A DNA stretch of 64,000 nucleotides from Oceanobacillus sp. J11TS1 (GTDB lineage: Bacteria > Bacillota > Bacilli > Bacillales > Amphibacillaceae): assembly GCF_018333215.1 (NCBI RefSeq), contig NZ_BORO01000008.1, forward strand, positions 84,684 through 148,683, written 5' to 3'. The position numbers and the translations under genes were made by a program. Of the stretch, positions 43,381 to 51,902 are shown in pieces. The notes beneath the pieces were generated by a model. The model searched no databases. It had not been told where the DNA came from and saw nothing but the letters and a program-made list of their open reading frames with translations. Numbering within the stretch: the stretch's first letter is position 1; every line of letters starts with the position of its first letter.

Positions 43381-44556
43381 TTGTCCTTTGGGAAACAACA
43401 AAGCGATGGAACAAAAAAGGTTGGGATAGATATTGTAAAGCGATTGTTTTTAATGTTGTTAATTATATTGGTAGTTATTTGGACAAAACCGTTATGGGAG
43501 GAACAGGTAAGTGAATTTGTCCCTGACGCCGTTACGGATACGTTTGATTCTACAAAGAAATTTATTACGGATACAATAAATAGTGACTTTCATTTTGAGA
43601 AGGTAACAGAGGAAGCTGCTTCGTTTTTCGCTTCCATTATAGAATCCGATAAAGGAACGAAGCAAGAGCCCGTAGAGAAGCCAGAACTCGCAACTCCGGA
43701 GGAACAATCTTTTTCAATTGGAAACGTGGAGTTAGGCGACACAAGAGATCAAGTGGAAGAAATGTATGGAGAACCAGCAAGACAAAGCGAGAATGAATAT
43801 GGGGAAAAATGGTCCACATACCATGAAAACTACCAAAACTTTATGATGGTTTCCTACGATGAACAAGATGTGGTTCGGGGACTCTTCACCAATCAAGATT
43901 TAATCTCTTCCAAAGTTGATATAACCTTGGGTGATACGAAATCTTATGTAAATGAGACATTGGGCGAGCCGGAAGAAATGATTCGCTATGGCTGGTTTAA
44001 CTATAAGATTGAAAGTGAAGGGGAATACGATGTTTACCATATGGATGGCAGTTATATAACGATTTTTTATGATATTCACGAAGCGGATGAAGTAACTGCA
44101 ATTCAAATCATTGATGAGGACTTAGAAGCTGCAAAAAGTGCGCTTTACACTCCTGGAAACGAGGCATTGAGGGAAGGACTGGAATATCAATTATTTGATT
44201 TAACGAATGCTACCCGAGTGAGATATGAACTTCCAGTTTTAGAATGGGACGAAGCAGTTAGAGAAACAGCAAGAAAACATAGTACGGACATGGCTGTGAA
44301 TAATTTTTTCAATCATACCAATCTACAAGGCCAATCTCCATTTGAACGAATGGAAGCAGATGATATTTCCTTCATGAGCGCTGGCGAGAACCTTGCATAT
44401 GGACAATTTAGCAGTATTTTTGCTCATCAAGGTTTATTAAATTCCCTTGGACATCGAGAAAATATCTTACAAGAAGACTTTACTAATCTAGGAGTCGGTG
44501 TTGATTTTAATGAAAGTGATCAGCCATTCTACACGGAGAATTTTTTCAGTAATTAA
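43381..44556 (+). CDS. CAP (SCP/PR1) domain extracellular protein, YlbC-like
   Basis: This 391-residue protein has an N-terminal membrane anchor (about 19-36, VKRLFLMLLIILVVIW). Then come a CAP-associated domain (about 110-250) built of two similar units (IGNVELGDTRDQVEEMYGEP and VDITLGDTKSYVNETLGEP) and a C-terminal CAP domain (about 262-388) with HSTDMAVNNFFNHTN, SAGENLAYG and GHRENILQ. The layout matches B. subtilis YlbC/YkwD relatives found at the cell surface or spore. The enzymatic role of such domains is not established. Start TTG 43381 has no clear ribosome site, so the exact N-terminus is uncertain. Confidence 0.85.
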   Translation: MSFGKQQSDGTKKVGIDIVKRLFLMLLIILVVIWTKPLWEEQVSEFVPDAVTDTFDSTKKFITDTINSDFHFEKVTEEAASFFASIIESDKGTKQEPVEKPELATPEEQSFSIGNVELGDTRDQVEEMYGEPARQSENEYGEKWSTYHENYQNFMMVSYDEQDVVRGLFTNQDLISSKVDITLGDTKSYVNETLGEPEEMIRYGWFNYKIESEGEYDVYHMDGSYITIFYDIHEADEVTAIQIIDEDLEAAKSALYTPGNEALREGLEYQLFDLTNATRVRYELPVLEWDEAVRETARKHSTDMAVNNFFNHTNLQGQSPFERMEADDISFMSAGENLAYGQFSSIFAHQGLLNSLGHRENILQEDFTNLGVGVDFNESDQPFYTENFFSN

Positions 44557-44577
44557 TAAAAAGAAGGAGTGTTTTTA

Positions 44578-44988
44578 ATGAAAAATCAGGCAACACCTTA
44601 TCTTACGTTTAACGGAAATGCCAAGGAAGCATTAAATTATTATAAGGAGGTTTTTGACGGGGAAATCATATCAATGCAAACGTTCGGTGAAGCGGATTAT
44701 CCAACTCCTCCTGAGGCGGAAAATAGAATTATCCATGCCCAATTTAAAAAAGATGCATTATCTTTTATGGTTTCAGACACGTTTCCTAATCAGCCTGTTG
44801 AAATAGGGAATCATATTTCCTTAGTGCTCGAAATGGAGAGCGAAGAAAGAATTCAGAATGTCTATGATGCCTTGCAAGATGAAAGTGAAATATTTATGGA
44901 GCTACAAGATACATTTTGGGGAGCAAAGTATGCCAAAGTCAGAGATAAGTTTGGCGTGATTTGGGATTTGAATTACACTAAAAAATAA
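44578..44988 (+). CDS. VOC/glyoxalase-fold protein (PhnB/YjdN-like)
   Basis: This 136-residue protein belongs to the vicinal-oxygen-chelate superfamily. The family start YLTFNGNAKEALNYYKEVF and the end WGAKYAKVRDKFGVIWDLNY are typical of the PhnB/3-demethylubiquinone-like group. The substrate is unknown, and proteins of this group are often annotated only by fold. ATG 44578 is chosen, with AAGGAG eight bases upstream, over a GTG nine bases earlier. It lies 21 bases after the CAP-domain gene and probably shares its transcript. Confidence 0.88.
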   Translation: MKNQATPYLTFNGNAKEALNYYKEVFDGEIISMQTFGEADYPTPPEAENRIIHAQFKKDALSFMVSDTFPNQPVEIGNHISLVLEMESEERIQNVYDALQDESEIFMELQDTFWGAKYAKVRDKFGVIWDLNYTKK

Positions 44989-45001
44989 GCACATACTGCA
45001 T

Positions 45002-45038
45002 AGAGGATGGATTGTTATAAGCGTTCATCCTCTTTTTA
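45002..45038 (+). terminator. Terminator after the VOC gene
   Basis: AGAGGATG pairs with CATCCTCT, followed by TTTT. Confidence 0.8.
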
Positions 45039-45238
45039 TATGGATAAAATTTTTGTTTTATTTTTATCTTTGGAAGGACGCTTAAAATGTATTACTTTTT
45101 AGTATTGGATAATAATAAAGCTTGAGAAAAAATAGCAAGGGAGCATTTAAAATACATAAGGCACATTTTTTAAACAGGAAAAGCAAGGGGCAGATTTAGA
45201 AAAGGGCATTTGAGGACTTTTGAAAGGAGATAATCAGT

Positions 45239-45745
45239 TTGATTTATATATATAATGATTATGGCGGTACACATACCACTTCACTTGCTGCAGCTTATCA
45301 TTTAAACAAACTTCCTTTGAATCGTAAACTGACAAAGGGAGAAATACTTCATGTCAGATACTTTAATAAATTAACCAAGCACGATCTTGGTAAGCTTATT
45401 TTTCACGGTATCGATGAGGAAGGTAATGCTGTATTTACCATAGGCAGAAGAAATAATAAATATGTCGTACCAGCTCTAAGTGAACTAGCAACCTTATTAC
45501 AGGATAGGGCTCCTATGGATGAAAAGATTGTTCTTTCTAATACTTCTCCTACTGTACCTCTTGCAATGACTGTCGGGGGCTTCTTATCAAGGGGATTAAA
45601 TATCAACTTTTTAGGGGAACCTTTACTAGTTGTGGGTGCAAAGCAATGCTGTGAAAAAATTAACCGGTTAGTTGAGGAAACGAAAAAAGCGAGTCATTCC
45701 ATGAACTCCAATGTAATTGTATTGGAGAATAAGAAGTTTAAGTGA
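45239..45745 (+). CDS. DUF3189 family protein
   Basis: This 168-residue protein matches the Bacillaceae DUF3189 family. The family start is clear (MIYIYNDYGGTHTTSLAAAY), with a GGTHTT turn that looks like a degenerate phosphate-binding loop. Later regions RYFNKLTKHDLG, IGRRNNKYVVPAL and VGGFLSRGLN are family-like. The function is unknown. Start is TTG 45239, with AAAGGAG eight bases upstream. Its stop codon overlaps the start of the next ORF by four bases. Confidence 0.82.
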   Translation: MIYIYNDYGGTHTTSLAAAYHLNKLPLNRKLTKGEILHVRYFNKLTKHDLGKLIFHGIDEEGNAVFTIGRRNNKYVVPALSELATLLQDRAPMDEKIVLSNTSPTVPLAMTVGGFLSRGLNINFLGEPLLVVGAKQCCEKINRLVEETKKASHSMNSNVIVLENKKFK

Positions 45746-45993
45746 TTTTCTTTAGAAAACTATGCAAAAATAACTTTTTGATGGTTCTTGTACAAATAGA
45801 ACGAATTTCTAGAAAATTAAATTCAGAACGATTTCATGAAAGTTGGCTTAGCCCGTTTTACCAGAGAGAATCTGCTTATCTTGCATTTCATATTTATGAA
45901 GGGATGGAGTACGAAGTCCATTTTACGGAAATGGAACAGCTGATGAAAAAAATACAGCGACAGACCTCTTTGCGGAGAAATAGATCCAAATAA
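45742..45993 (+). CDS. Small basic protein of unknown function
   Basis: An 83-residue ORF starts at GTG 45742 in a GTGA overlap with the DUF3189 stop, which suggests coupling. An ATG at 45781 is an alternative start without a clear ribosome site. The protein is basic, with aromatic and charged stretches (SERFHESWLSPFYQRESAYL) and an arginine-rich tail. I do not recognise a family. Only the overlap and the protein-like composition support it. Confidence 0.55.
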   Translation: MIFFRKLCKNNFLMVLVQIERISRKLNSERFHESWLSPFYQRESAYLAFHIYEGMEYEVHFTEMEQLMKKIQRQTSLRRNRSK

Positions 45994-46076
45994 TATATTT
46001 TTAAATGATTATATGAAAGGTTTATTGCTGTCAGAAGACTTGTACCTTTTATATACGAATTTCTAGTAAATAAAAC

Positions 46077-46118
46077 TCACCCCAACATGGAGAGTCTTCG
46101 CTCTTCTTGCTGGGGTGA
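46077..46118. terminator. Bidirectional terminator
   Basis: TCACCCCAA... pairs with ...CTGGGGTGA, with an inner GGAGAGTC/GCTCTTC extension, between the convergent DUF3189 unit and the His-rich gene. Confidence 0.75.
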
Positions 46119-46170
46119 ATTGGTGAGGAATGAAGCTTACCGTCCGACTAATTTTTCAGATGAGATTTAA

Positions 46171-46395
46171 TTAGTAGAATCTGTTACAACAATAACAGAA
46201 TTTCTTTTTGCTTCTATAATAGCTTTTCCGGCAACCACAGTGATGATGGTGATGATGATGCCTGTCCCGATGACATCCATCATGATCGTGTTTGTCGTGG
46301 TGACACCTATCATGATGATAATCTCTGCGTCGGCCGCAACCACAGTGATGGTGGTCGTCGTGTCTTCTTCTTCTACAAGGATGTTTAGCACACAT
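46171..46395 (-). CDS. His/Cys/Arg-rich low-complexity protein
   Basis: This 74-residue ORF starts at an ATG with AAAGGAGGG nine bases upstream on the minus strand, a very strong ribosome site. The sequence alternates metal-ligand and basic residues: MCAKHPCRRRRHDDHHHCGCG, then DYHHDRCHHDKHDHDGCHRD, a run of seven histidines, and a tail ending FCYCCNRFY. Cysteines are spaced in CGC and CYCC pairs. Such composition suggests metal binding or a spore-coat-like structural role. No family is recognised. The DNA is a GAT/CAT-type near-repeat, and plus-strand ORFs across it are artefacts. Confidence 0.72.
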   Translation of the reverse strand: MCAKHPCRRRRHDDHHHCGCGRRRDYHHDRCHHDKHDHDGCHRDRHHHHHHHCGCRKSYYRSKKKFCYCCNRFY

Positions 46396-46634
46396 AGCTT
46401 TTCCCTCCTTTCTCAATTAATATACGCAAGGAAAAAAAAAGAGACTAGACAAACCTAATAGGAGCTAACACATTTTTTAAATGAGATGTATACTACATGC
46501 CAAGTTCTCTTCCTCTTAACCGGAATAAGAGCGATGACTTGACGATTAATTGAAAAATACAGGTAAATATGAAACTTTTATTTAATCATTTCGTATAAAA
46601 TGGAGAAGTGAAATTCGCAGGAGGAGGGCTAGAA

Positions 46635-47567
46635 TTGACAGAAATAGCTATGGAATTGAAAAATGTCAGTAAACGGATTAAAAATAAGGAAATCATTAAA
46701 AATGTCAGTTTTCAAATCAAGCGAGGTGAAGTATTTGGATTTGTTGGCCCCAATGGAGCTGGTAAAACGACTACGATTCGAATGATGGTTGGTTTAATGA
46801 AACTAACAGAAGGAGATATCCGGATTGTTGGCAAAAGTATTCAAACGGACTTCAGTGAGGCAATACGAGAAGTTGGCGCTATTGTAGAGAATCCGGAGAT
46901 GTACCCGTTTTTAACAGGGAGAAAGAATCTCGAACAATTTGCCCGGATGGTACCAGGGACATCAATAGAACGAATTGAAGAAGTCGTCCGGTTAGTTGGC
47001 CTAGAGAAAGTAATTCATGATAAGGTTGGCGGTTATTCACTCGGTATGCGGCAAAGACTAGGAATCGCACAAGCTCTGTTACATAAGCCATCCATTCTAA
47101 TTTTAGATGAGCCGACAAATGGGCTCGATCCATCTGGAATGAAGGAGATTCGCCAATATATTCGCAGATTGGCAGAAAAGGAAAATGTCAGTGTAATTGT
47201 TTCTAGCCATTTATTATCCGAAATTGAATTAATGTGTGACCGGATAGGGGTTATCAAAAATGGTTCTTTAATTGCTGTAGAAGATGTAGAAAAAAACAGA
47301 AAGCTGCAGGATAGCGATATCTCTGAATACCTAATTTATGTGGATAAGGCGAAAGCAGCGAAAGAACATCTGGATGGATTAGAGAATTCTTTATTTGTGC
47401 GGGTTATCGACGATACGACAATCCAAACTGCTATCCAACGTGAGCAAGTCCCTCACATTCTAAAAGAATTATTGAACCATCATATAAATGTGTACGAGGT
47501 GCAGGCAACGAAAAACACATTAGAAGACAAATTTTTCGATTTGATTGGAGAGAATGTCATTGAGTAA
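46635..47567 (+). CDS. ABC transporter ATP-binding protein (BcrA/YhcH-type)
   Basis: This 310-residue ATPase has Walker A GPNGAGKTT, the signature YSLGMRQRLGIAQ, Walker B LILDEPTNGLDP and the switch histidine SSHLLSEIE. The C-terminal extension (about 215-310) is typical of ATPases paired with ABC-2 permeases, such as bacitracin exporters. TTG 46635 is chosen because GGAGGAGGG lies eight bases upstream; a GTG at 46608 has none. It overlaps the permease start. The exported substrate is unknown. Confidence 0.92.
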   Translation: MTEIAMELKNVSKRIKNKEIIKNVSFQIKRGEVFGFVGPNGAGKTTTIRMMVGLMKLTEGDIRIVGKSIQTDFSEAIREVGAIVENPEMYPFLTGRKNLEQFARMVPGTSIERIEEVVRLVGLEKVIHDKVGGYSLGMRQRLGIAQALLHKPSILILDEPTNGLDPSGMKEIRQYIRRLAEKENVSVIVSSHLLSEIELMCDRIGVIKNGSLIAVEDVEKNRKLQDSDISEYLIYVDKAKAAKEHLDGLENSLFVRVIDDTTIQTAIQREQVPHILKELLNHHINVYEVQATKNTLEDKFFDLIGENVIE

Positions 47568-48426
47568 CTTAGACCAATTAGTAAAAAACGAATTCATTAA
47601 ACTGCATCATTATAAATCTACTTGGGCAATGTATATTTTCATAGCTGTCCTCCTGGTTGGCAGCGCGTTAATTACTCGTTTTTTTGTTGATCAAAGTTTA
47701 ATGATTAACGAGACATTTCAAGAGGGACTTGCAGAAGCCTATCAGTCCATGGGAGTAGAAATTCCTGCTTATGATATGTGGGCGTTTTTGTCTGAAAACA
47801 TTTCATTAATTAACCTAATTATAATATTTACCATTGTGGTTGCTGCTAAAATCATTTCGAATGAGTATAAGTGGGGAACCATTAAATTACTACTTATTCG
47901 TCCAGCGGGAAGGGGGACGGTGCTAACATCAAAGTATATTACCGTTTTGCTTTTTTCGGTTGTGTTAATTATTTATACAATTATTTTATCCATGTTAATT
48001 GGACTTATCTTCTTTGGCATAGATGCATGGAATCCAATCATTTTAGATAATATGGGATCTAGTTATACGGAAATTTCCATGATTGCTGCAATTGGTAAGG
48101 ACGTACTATTTTATCTTGTCCCATTAATTGTGATAGCAACGTTGTCCTTTATGGTTGCTATTTTATTCAAAGGAAGTGCAATGGCTATTGCGGCAAGCCT
48201 TACCGTATATATCGCTGCACCAATTATTACACTAATGGTAAGTAAATACGAAATTAGTAAGTATCTCTTAACAGCACATCTAAACTTACGAAGTATTTTT
48301 GAAGGGGCTCCTTTAGTTGAGGAAACTTCCTTTGGCTTCTCAGTTACCATCCTGATTATATATTATCTTGTATTTATGGTGATATCCTGGCTTACCTTCC
48401 AAAAAAGGGATGTGACGGGACATTAA
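47560..48426 (+). CDS. ABC-2 type permease
   Basis: This is the membrane partner of the preceding ATPase. About 288 residues hold six spans and the ABC-2 segment AAKIISNEYKWGTIKLLLIRPAGR, in which EYxxGTIK is the conserved cytoplasmic signature. TTG 47560 lies seven bases after GGAGAG and overlaps the ATPase stop (TTGA); ATG 47554 is an alternative too close to that site. Together the pair resembles YhcH-YhcI or BcrAB-type exporters, perhaps for an antimicrobial peptide or lipid; that is inference. Confidence 0.9.
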   Translation: MSNLDQLVKNEFIKLHHYKSTWAMYIFIAVLLVGSALITRFFVDQSLMINETFQEGLAEAYQSMGVEIPAYDMWAFLSENISLINLIIIFTIVVAAKIISNEYKWGTIKLLLIRPAGRGTVLTSKYITVLLFSVVLIIYTIILSMLIGLIFFGIDAWNPIILDNMGSSYTEISMIAAIGKDVLFYLVPLIVIATLSFMVAILFKGSAMAIAASLTVYIAAPIITLMVSKYEISKYLLTAHLNLRSIFEGAPLVEETSFGFSVTILIIYYLVFMVISWLTFQKRDVTGH

Positions 48427-48446
48427 TTGGGAAAGGAAGGATAATA

Positions 48447-49598
48447 ATGAGGAGCAGGTATGTATTTTTATTTGTTTGTCTTATTCTTCTAGGTGCTTGT
48501 TCTAATGACGGTGAGGAAAAGCAAAAGGACAGTCGAAATTCATCTAAAGTCGAGGGTAGGGAAGGAAATAATGAGGATAAAGAAAGACTTGATTTAGATA
48601 CAGGTCTATTAATGGAATTTATTCATGATAATAAAGAATCTGACCGAGTCGCTTTTATAGCAACTTGGAATAGTGAAATAATCGCAGAAATCAATCCAGA
48701 CTTAGCTTTACCTCTTGCCAGTGTGGTCAAAATCATTATCGCGATAGAGTTTGCGAGTCAAGCCGAAGAAGGTAAAATCGTCCCTTCTGATAAGGTATCT
48801 ATGGAAGAAGTAGATAAGTACTATTTTCCAAATACAGACGGCGGAGCGCATCAAGCCTGGAAACGTACCTTGGAGGGGGAAGAGCAAGTATCTCTGGAAC
48901 AAATTGCACAAGGTATGATGAGATTTAGCTCAAATGCGAATACAGATTATTTAATGGAAAGATTAGGTTTAGAAGAAGTAAACCATCGGATTGCAGAATT
49001 GGATTTAACTAATCATAAGCCGATCTATCCATTAACAGCAAGTATTGTCATTCCGAAAAAAGTAATGGAAGATAATGATTTAGAAGAAAATGAATTAGAA
49101 GCCGTCTTGCGTGATTTGGATGATGATTCTTACCGGCAAACAGCTGTCGATATTTTTGAAGAATGGCAAGAGAAGCCCTTAAGTAAAGAACAAAGAGAAG
49201 ACGCTATTGCATTTCTTGATATGTCCATTCAAAAGGTTTGGTCAGATCGTCTGGCCCATTCCACGGCAGAAGACTATCATAAAATAATGACCATGCTAAA
49301 TAAAAAAGAGCATTATTCTGACGCATTTTACGAAGAATTAGATGCCATCTTCAGCATAGAAACAGAAGATGATTCGATTGTACGTGCAGCGCAAAAAGGT
49401 GGAAGTACCGCTTTTGTTCTCAATCAGGCAGTATATGTAGAAGACAGGAATGGTAATCGTTTCGAAATGATATTATTTACGAACAACCTCAGACTTTCAG
49501 AGCTAGAGATAGTTGCCACACAGGTTCAAACATTACATGATAAATTATTAACCGAGGAAGCATTTCGAGAGGAAGTTAGAGAAGCACTGGCCGAGTAA
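48447..49598 (+). CDS. Beta-lactamase-like serine hydrolase lipoprotein
   Basis: This 383-residue lipoprotein has a signal with lipobox LLGAC (Cys18) and a charged linker. It then has a class-A-beta-lactamase-type domain (Beta-lactamase2 family) with SVVK (SxxK), SSNANTDYL (SxN-like), and KGGSTA in place of the KTG triad. True beta-lactamase activity is uncertain, because an ExxLN omega-loop motif is not clear. It lies 21 bases after the ABC permease and ends at a strong terminator, so it forms a three-gene unit with the exporter and is probably anchored outside the membrane. Confidence 0.85.
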   Translation: MRSRYVFLFVCLILLGACSNDGEEKQKDSRNSSKVEGREGNNEDKERLDLDTGLLMEFIHDNKESDRVAFIATWNSEIIAEINPDLALPLASVVKIIIAIEFASQAEEGKIVPSDKVSMEEVDKYYFPNTDGGAHQAWKRTLEGEEQVSLEQIAQGMMRFSSNANTDYLMERLGLEEVNHRIAELDLTNHKPIYPLTASIVIPKKVMEDNDLEENELEAVLRDLDDDSYRQTAVDIFEEWQEKPLSKEQREDAIAFLDMSIQKVWSDRLAHSTAEDYHKIMTMLNKKEHYSDAFYEELDAIFSIETEDDSIVRAAQKGGSTAFVLNQAVYVEDRNGNRFEMILFTNNLRLSELEIVATQVQTLHDKLLTEEAFREEVREALAE

Positions 49599-49617
49599 CT
49601 CAAAAATGTACCTGCTA

Positions 49618-49658
49618 TCATCCCCTCATACTGGTTAGGAAAGTATGAGGGGATTTTT
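49618..49658 (+). terminator. Terminator after the serine hydrolase gene
   Basis: ATCCCCTCATACT pairs perfectly with AGTATGAGGGGAT, followed by TTTTTCC. Confidence 0.92.
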
Positions 49659-49737
49659 CCATTCTGCTGTTAATGCAACAATTGGAAGTTTGGCTTATAA
49701 TGATGGAGAGCAAACGAAGAGAAAGCGGTGTAAATAA

Positions 49738-50181
49738 GTGTCAATTTATATAGAAGAAGTAAATAGAGAAAATTGGAGAGAAATTGCTGCGTTAAAAGTA
49801 GCAGAAAATCAAAAAGATTTTATAGAAAGTGTGCCGTTTTGTTTAGCAGAAGGCCTTATGGAACAGCGTACAACATCGCTTGGTTTATACGACGAGGGTA
49901 AGCCGGTTGGCTATGCAATGGTCGGTTTTTACTGTGAGGACAACAGAAGCATATGGTTTGACCGTTTCATGATTGACTCCCATTACCAGGGAAGAGGCTA
50001 TGCAAATCGCTTTATCCCATTAATTGAGAAGTACATCAAGGATAATTACTCTGTGGATTTGATTCGCTTAAGCTTTGTGCCCGGAAATAAGCAAGCTGAA
50101 CATTTATATGAAAAGCACGCTTTCAAGCGAACAGGCGAATATGACCCAGAGGGAGAAATTATTATGGAGAAACATGTATAA
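49738..50181 (+). CDS. GNAT acetyltransferase, BltD/spermidine-acetyltransferase-like
   Basis: This 147-residue N-acetyltransferase has the acetyl-CoA loop as HYQGRGYANRFI (R/Q-x-x-G-x-G/A) preceded by FDRFMIDS, and the late LSFVPGNKQAEHLYEKHAFKRTGE typical of the family. The start IYIEEVNRENWREIAALKV and FIESVPFCLAEG strongly recall polyamine acetyltransferases such as B. subtilis BltD. The substrate is inferred from that resemblance. GTG 49738 has AGAAAGCGG upstream. It is a single gene with its own TATAAT near 49696. Confidence 0.88.
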   Translation: MSIYIEEVNRENWREIAALKVAENQKDFIESVPFCLAEGLMEQRTTSLGLYDEGKPVGYAMVGFYCEDNRSIWFDRFMIDSHYQGRGYANRFIPLIEKYIKDNYSVDLIRLSFVPGNKQAEHLYEKHAFKRTGEYDPEGEIIMEKHV

Positions 50182-50275
50182 AATTATCTTTTAAGTTACC
50201 ATAATTATATTATGTAAACTAAAGTTGTTAGGAATTCATTCTTCATATAATGAAAATAAGAAATGAGGAAGTTAA

Positions 50276-50569
50276 ATGACCAGTCAAAAGCAACGGAAAA
50301 TATGTCAGAAAGGGCATGTTTTTTTTAAGAGTTCTGATTGTAAAAGTTGTCCGGTTTGTGAAAAGGAAAATAAGCCAGAATGAGGTTTTCTTGCAGATCT
50401 TTCCGCTCCAGCAAGAAGAGCTCTCGTAAATGAAGGTATAACAACGGAAGAACAGTTGGCAGCTCATACAAAGAAAGAAATCTTGGGCCTGCACGGGATA
50501 GGTCCAGCATCCCTGCCAAAATTAACTAAGGCTTTAAATGAAACAGGTCTTACATTTAAAAATGAATAG
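50276..50569 (+). pseudogene. RNA-polymerase-alpha-CTD-like/HhH small protein interrupted by an in-frame TGA
   Basis: ATG 50276 follows GAGGAAG. The frame reads MTSQKQRKICQKGHVFFKSS, a Cys pair region CKSCPVCEKENKPE, then TGA (50381-50383), then continues in the same frame with GFLADLSAPARRALVNEGI and a helix-hairpin-helix KEILGLHGIGPASLPKL to a TAG at 50567. Intact relatives are about 95-100 residues and have a sense codon at that point before GFL. The 98-codon length and conserved downstream part mean that one nonsense change broke it, unless TGA is read through or is a sequencing error. Confidence 0.75.
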
Positions 50570-50580
50570 ACGGAATAGAA

Positions 50581-50621
50581 ATGGAATGGTATCTCAAGTC
50601 GAAGGTATCATTCCATTTTTG
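50581..50621 (+). terminator. Terminator after the interrupted gene
   Basis: TGGAATGGTATC pairs with GGTATCATTCCA (two G-U pairs), followed by TTTTT. Confidence 0.8.
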
Positions 50622-50654
50622 AGTTGGTGGGAATTTCTCGAAACTTATTACAGT

Positions 50655-50691
50655 ACTGCAGTAACGGTTTAGAAGCAAATAGACCTTAAGG
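50655..50691 (+). promoter_or_regulatory. Candidate LiaR/VraR-type site upstream of the lia operon
   Basis: ACTGCAGT (50655-50662) fits the ACT-Nn-AGT pattern reported for VraR, the staphylococcal LiaR counterpart. A palindrome CCTTAAGG follows at 50684-50691. The sites lie about 90-125 bases upstream of the first gene. Assignment is tentative. Confidence 0.3.
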
Positions 50692-50779
50692 CTTAGACAA
50701 AGATATTTCTCAGGCTCATTACGGAAAAAAGCATTACTCGGTAAGATAAAGATACGATAATGAAAGGAGGAAAACGTAA

Positions 50780-51133
50780 ATGAAAAAATTTATGTTATTT
50801 ATCGGAGGGCTTGTAGCTTTGCTTGTACTTCTTGCAAATCTTGGTCCAATGGTATTACTAGCATTAAGCGTATGGTTACTTTATTTATGCTTTAAAAAAT
50901 TTATCAGTACAGATTCAGTTGCTGCCAAAATAGGATGGGTGATTTTAGGATTAATCGTACTAAGCATCACATTCTCGAACATCTATGCCGTTTTAGGTGT
51001 TGCCGCAGCATATGCGCTTTACCTTATCTATAAAAATTGGAACACACCGGAAAGCTCTGTTGTCCACGAAATTAAAGAAGAGGATGACCCATTCACTAAC
51101 TTTGAAAAACAGTGGGCAGAGTTAAATAAATAA
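50780..51133 (+). CDS. Small membrane protein at the LiaI position (Lmo0954-like)
   Basis: This 117-residue protein has three to four hydrophobic spans (about 4-22, 24-38, 50-66 and 68-84) and an acidic C-terminal tail (HEIKEEDDPFTNFEKQW). It resembles the Lmo0954 family and replaces LiaI of B. subtilis as the first gene of the envelope-stress operon. By analogy it would be the membrane partner that recruits the PspA-like protein. ATG with AAAGGAGG upstream. It precedes the pspA/liaH-like gene by 28 bases. Confidence 0.82.
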   Translation: MKKFMLFIGGLVALLVLLANLGPMVLLALSVWLLYLCFKKFISTDSVAAKIGWVILGLIVLSITFSNIYAVLGVAAAYALYLIYKNWNTPESSVVHEIKEEDDPFTNFEKQWAELNK

Positions 51134-51161
51134 ATCACTAAATAATAAGGAGAGATTGTTT

Positions 51162-51803
51162 ATGTCAACAAATATTTTCACTCGAATAAAGGATTCTATT
51201 TCAGCAGATCTTCACACTATGATGGATAAGAAGGAACAAAAAAATCCGATTGCAGCGTTAAATCATTATTTACGTCAAAGCGAACAAGAAAAGGAAAAAG
51301 TAAGAAAGCTGATTGATCGCCAATATAAGTTAAAAGAAGAATTTGCAGGTGAGTATTTGAAGGCGCAAGATCTTGCCGATAAACGTCTAAAACAAGCGCA
51401 AATAGCAGAGCGTGCACAAGAAGAAGAAATGCATGAATTTGCCTTAAAAGAGCATGAAGAATATCAAAACCGTGCAGACCGCATGAAAGCATCCAGAGAG
51501 GAAGCAATTACACAACTTGAAAATCTGGAGCAAAAATATGAAGAAATGAAGCATCGCTTAAAAGATATGCATTTGCGCCGTATGGAACTAATGGGACGTG
51601 AAAATATCGCTAAAGCAAACCACCAAATCAACCGGGTTGTTGAGGAATCACCCGAAAAACCCTTCTCCAAGTTTGAAGAAATGGAGCAATATATTGAAAA
51701 TCTGGAGTACAGAGTAAATAGCTCTTACTACCAAAGTACTTTTGACAATAAAATTGCAGCACTGGAAAAGAAGTTAGCAGAAAAGGGAAATGAAGAAGCC
51801 TAG
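51162..51803 (+). CDS. liaH: PspA/IM30 family protein LiaH
   Basis: This 213-residue protein of the PspA/IM30/Vipp1 family is almost wholly alpha-helical and coiled-coil (ADKRLKQAQIAERAQEEEMH, ENLEQKYEEMKHRLKDMHLR). Such proteins form rings or rods that protect the membrane under antibiotic stress. The family start FTRIKDSISADLHTMMDKKE is present. The ATG at 51162 has AAGGAGAG eight bases upstream. A terminator hairpin follows it, so this gene and the preceding one can be expressed more strongly than the downstream control genes. Confidence 0.93.
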   Translation: MSTNIFTRIKDSISADLHTMMDKKEQKNPIAALNHYLRQSEQEKEKVRKLIDRQYKLKEEFAGEYLKAQDLADKRLKQAQIAERAQEEEMHEFALKEHEEYQNRADRMKASREEAITQLENLEQKYEEMKHRLKDMHLRRMELMGRENIAKANHQINRVVEESPEKPFSKFEEMEQYIENLEYRVNSSYYQSTFDNKIAALEKKLAEKGNEEA

Positions 51804-51840
51804 AATTTGTAGGTTGAAATAAAAATTCATGATATACTTA

Positions 51841-51876
51841 TACAGGCGCAAGTTGTTCTTGCGCCTGTATATTTTA
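51841..51876 (+). terminator. Partial terminator inside the lia operon
   Basis: TACAGGCGCAAG pairs perfectly with CTTGCGCCTGTA, followed by TATTTT. It sits between liaH and liaF. In B. subtilis a similar stem-loop after liaH lets only part of the transcripts reach the regulatory genes. Confidence 0.85.
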
Positions 51877-51902
51877 CATACGAAATGAAAGGAGAATGGA
51901 GC

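Noticed and set aside
46167-46391. Second minus-strand frame (Ile/Thr-rich) across the His-rich gene
   Set aside because: A frame-shifted shadow of the same repeat, with its start inside the real gene and no ribosome site of its own.
46240-46458. Plus-strand ORF of 72 codons rich in Met, Val and Ser opposite the His-rich gene
   Set aside because: It is the antisense of the GAT/CAT near-repeat; its ATG-rich start has no ribosome site, whereas the minus-strand frame has AAAGGAGGG.
48447-49598. Genuine class A beta-lactamase conferring resistance
   Set aside because: SxxK is present, but the KTG triad reads KGG and no clear ExxLN omega loop is visible; kept only as a beta-lactamase-like hydrolase.
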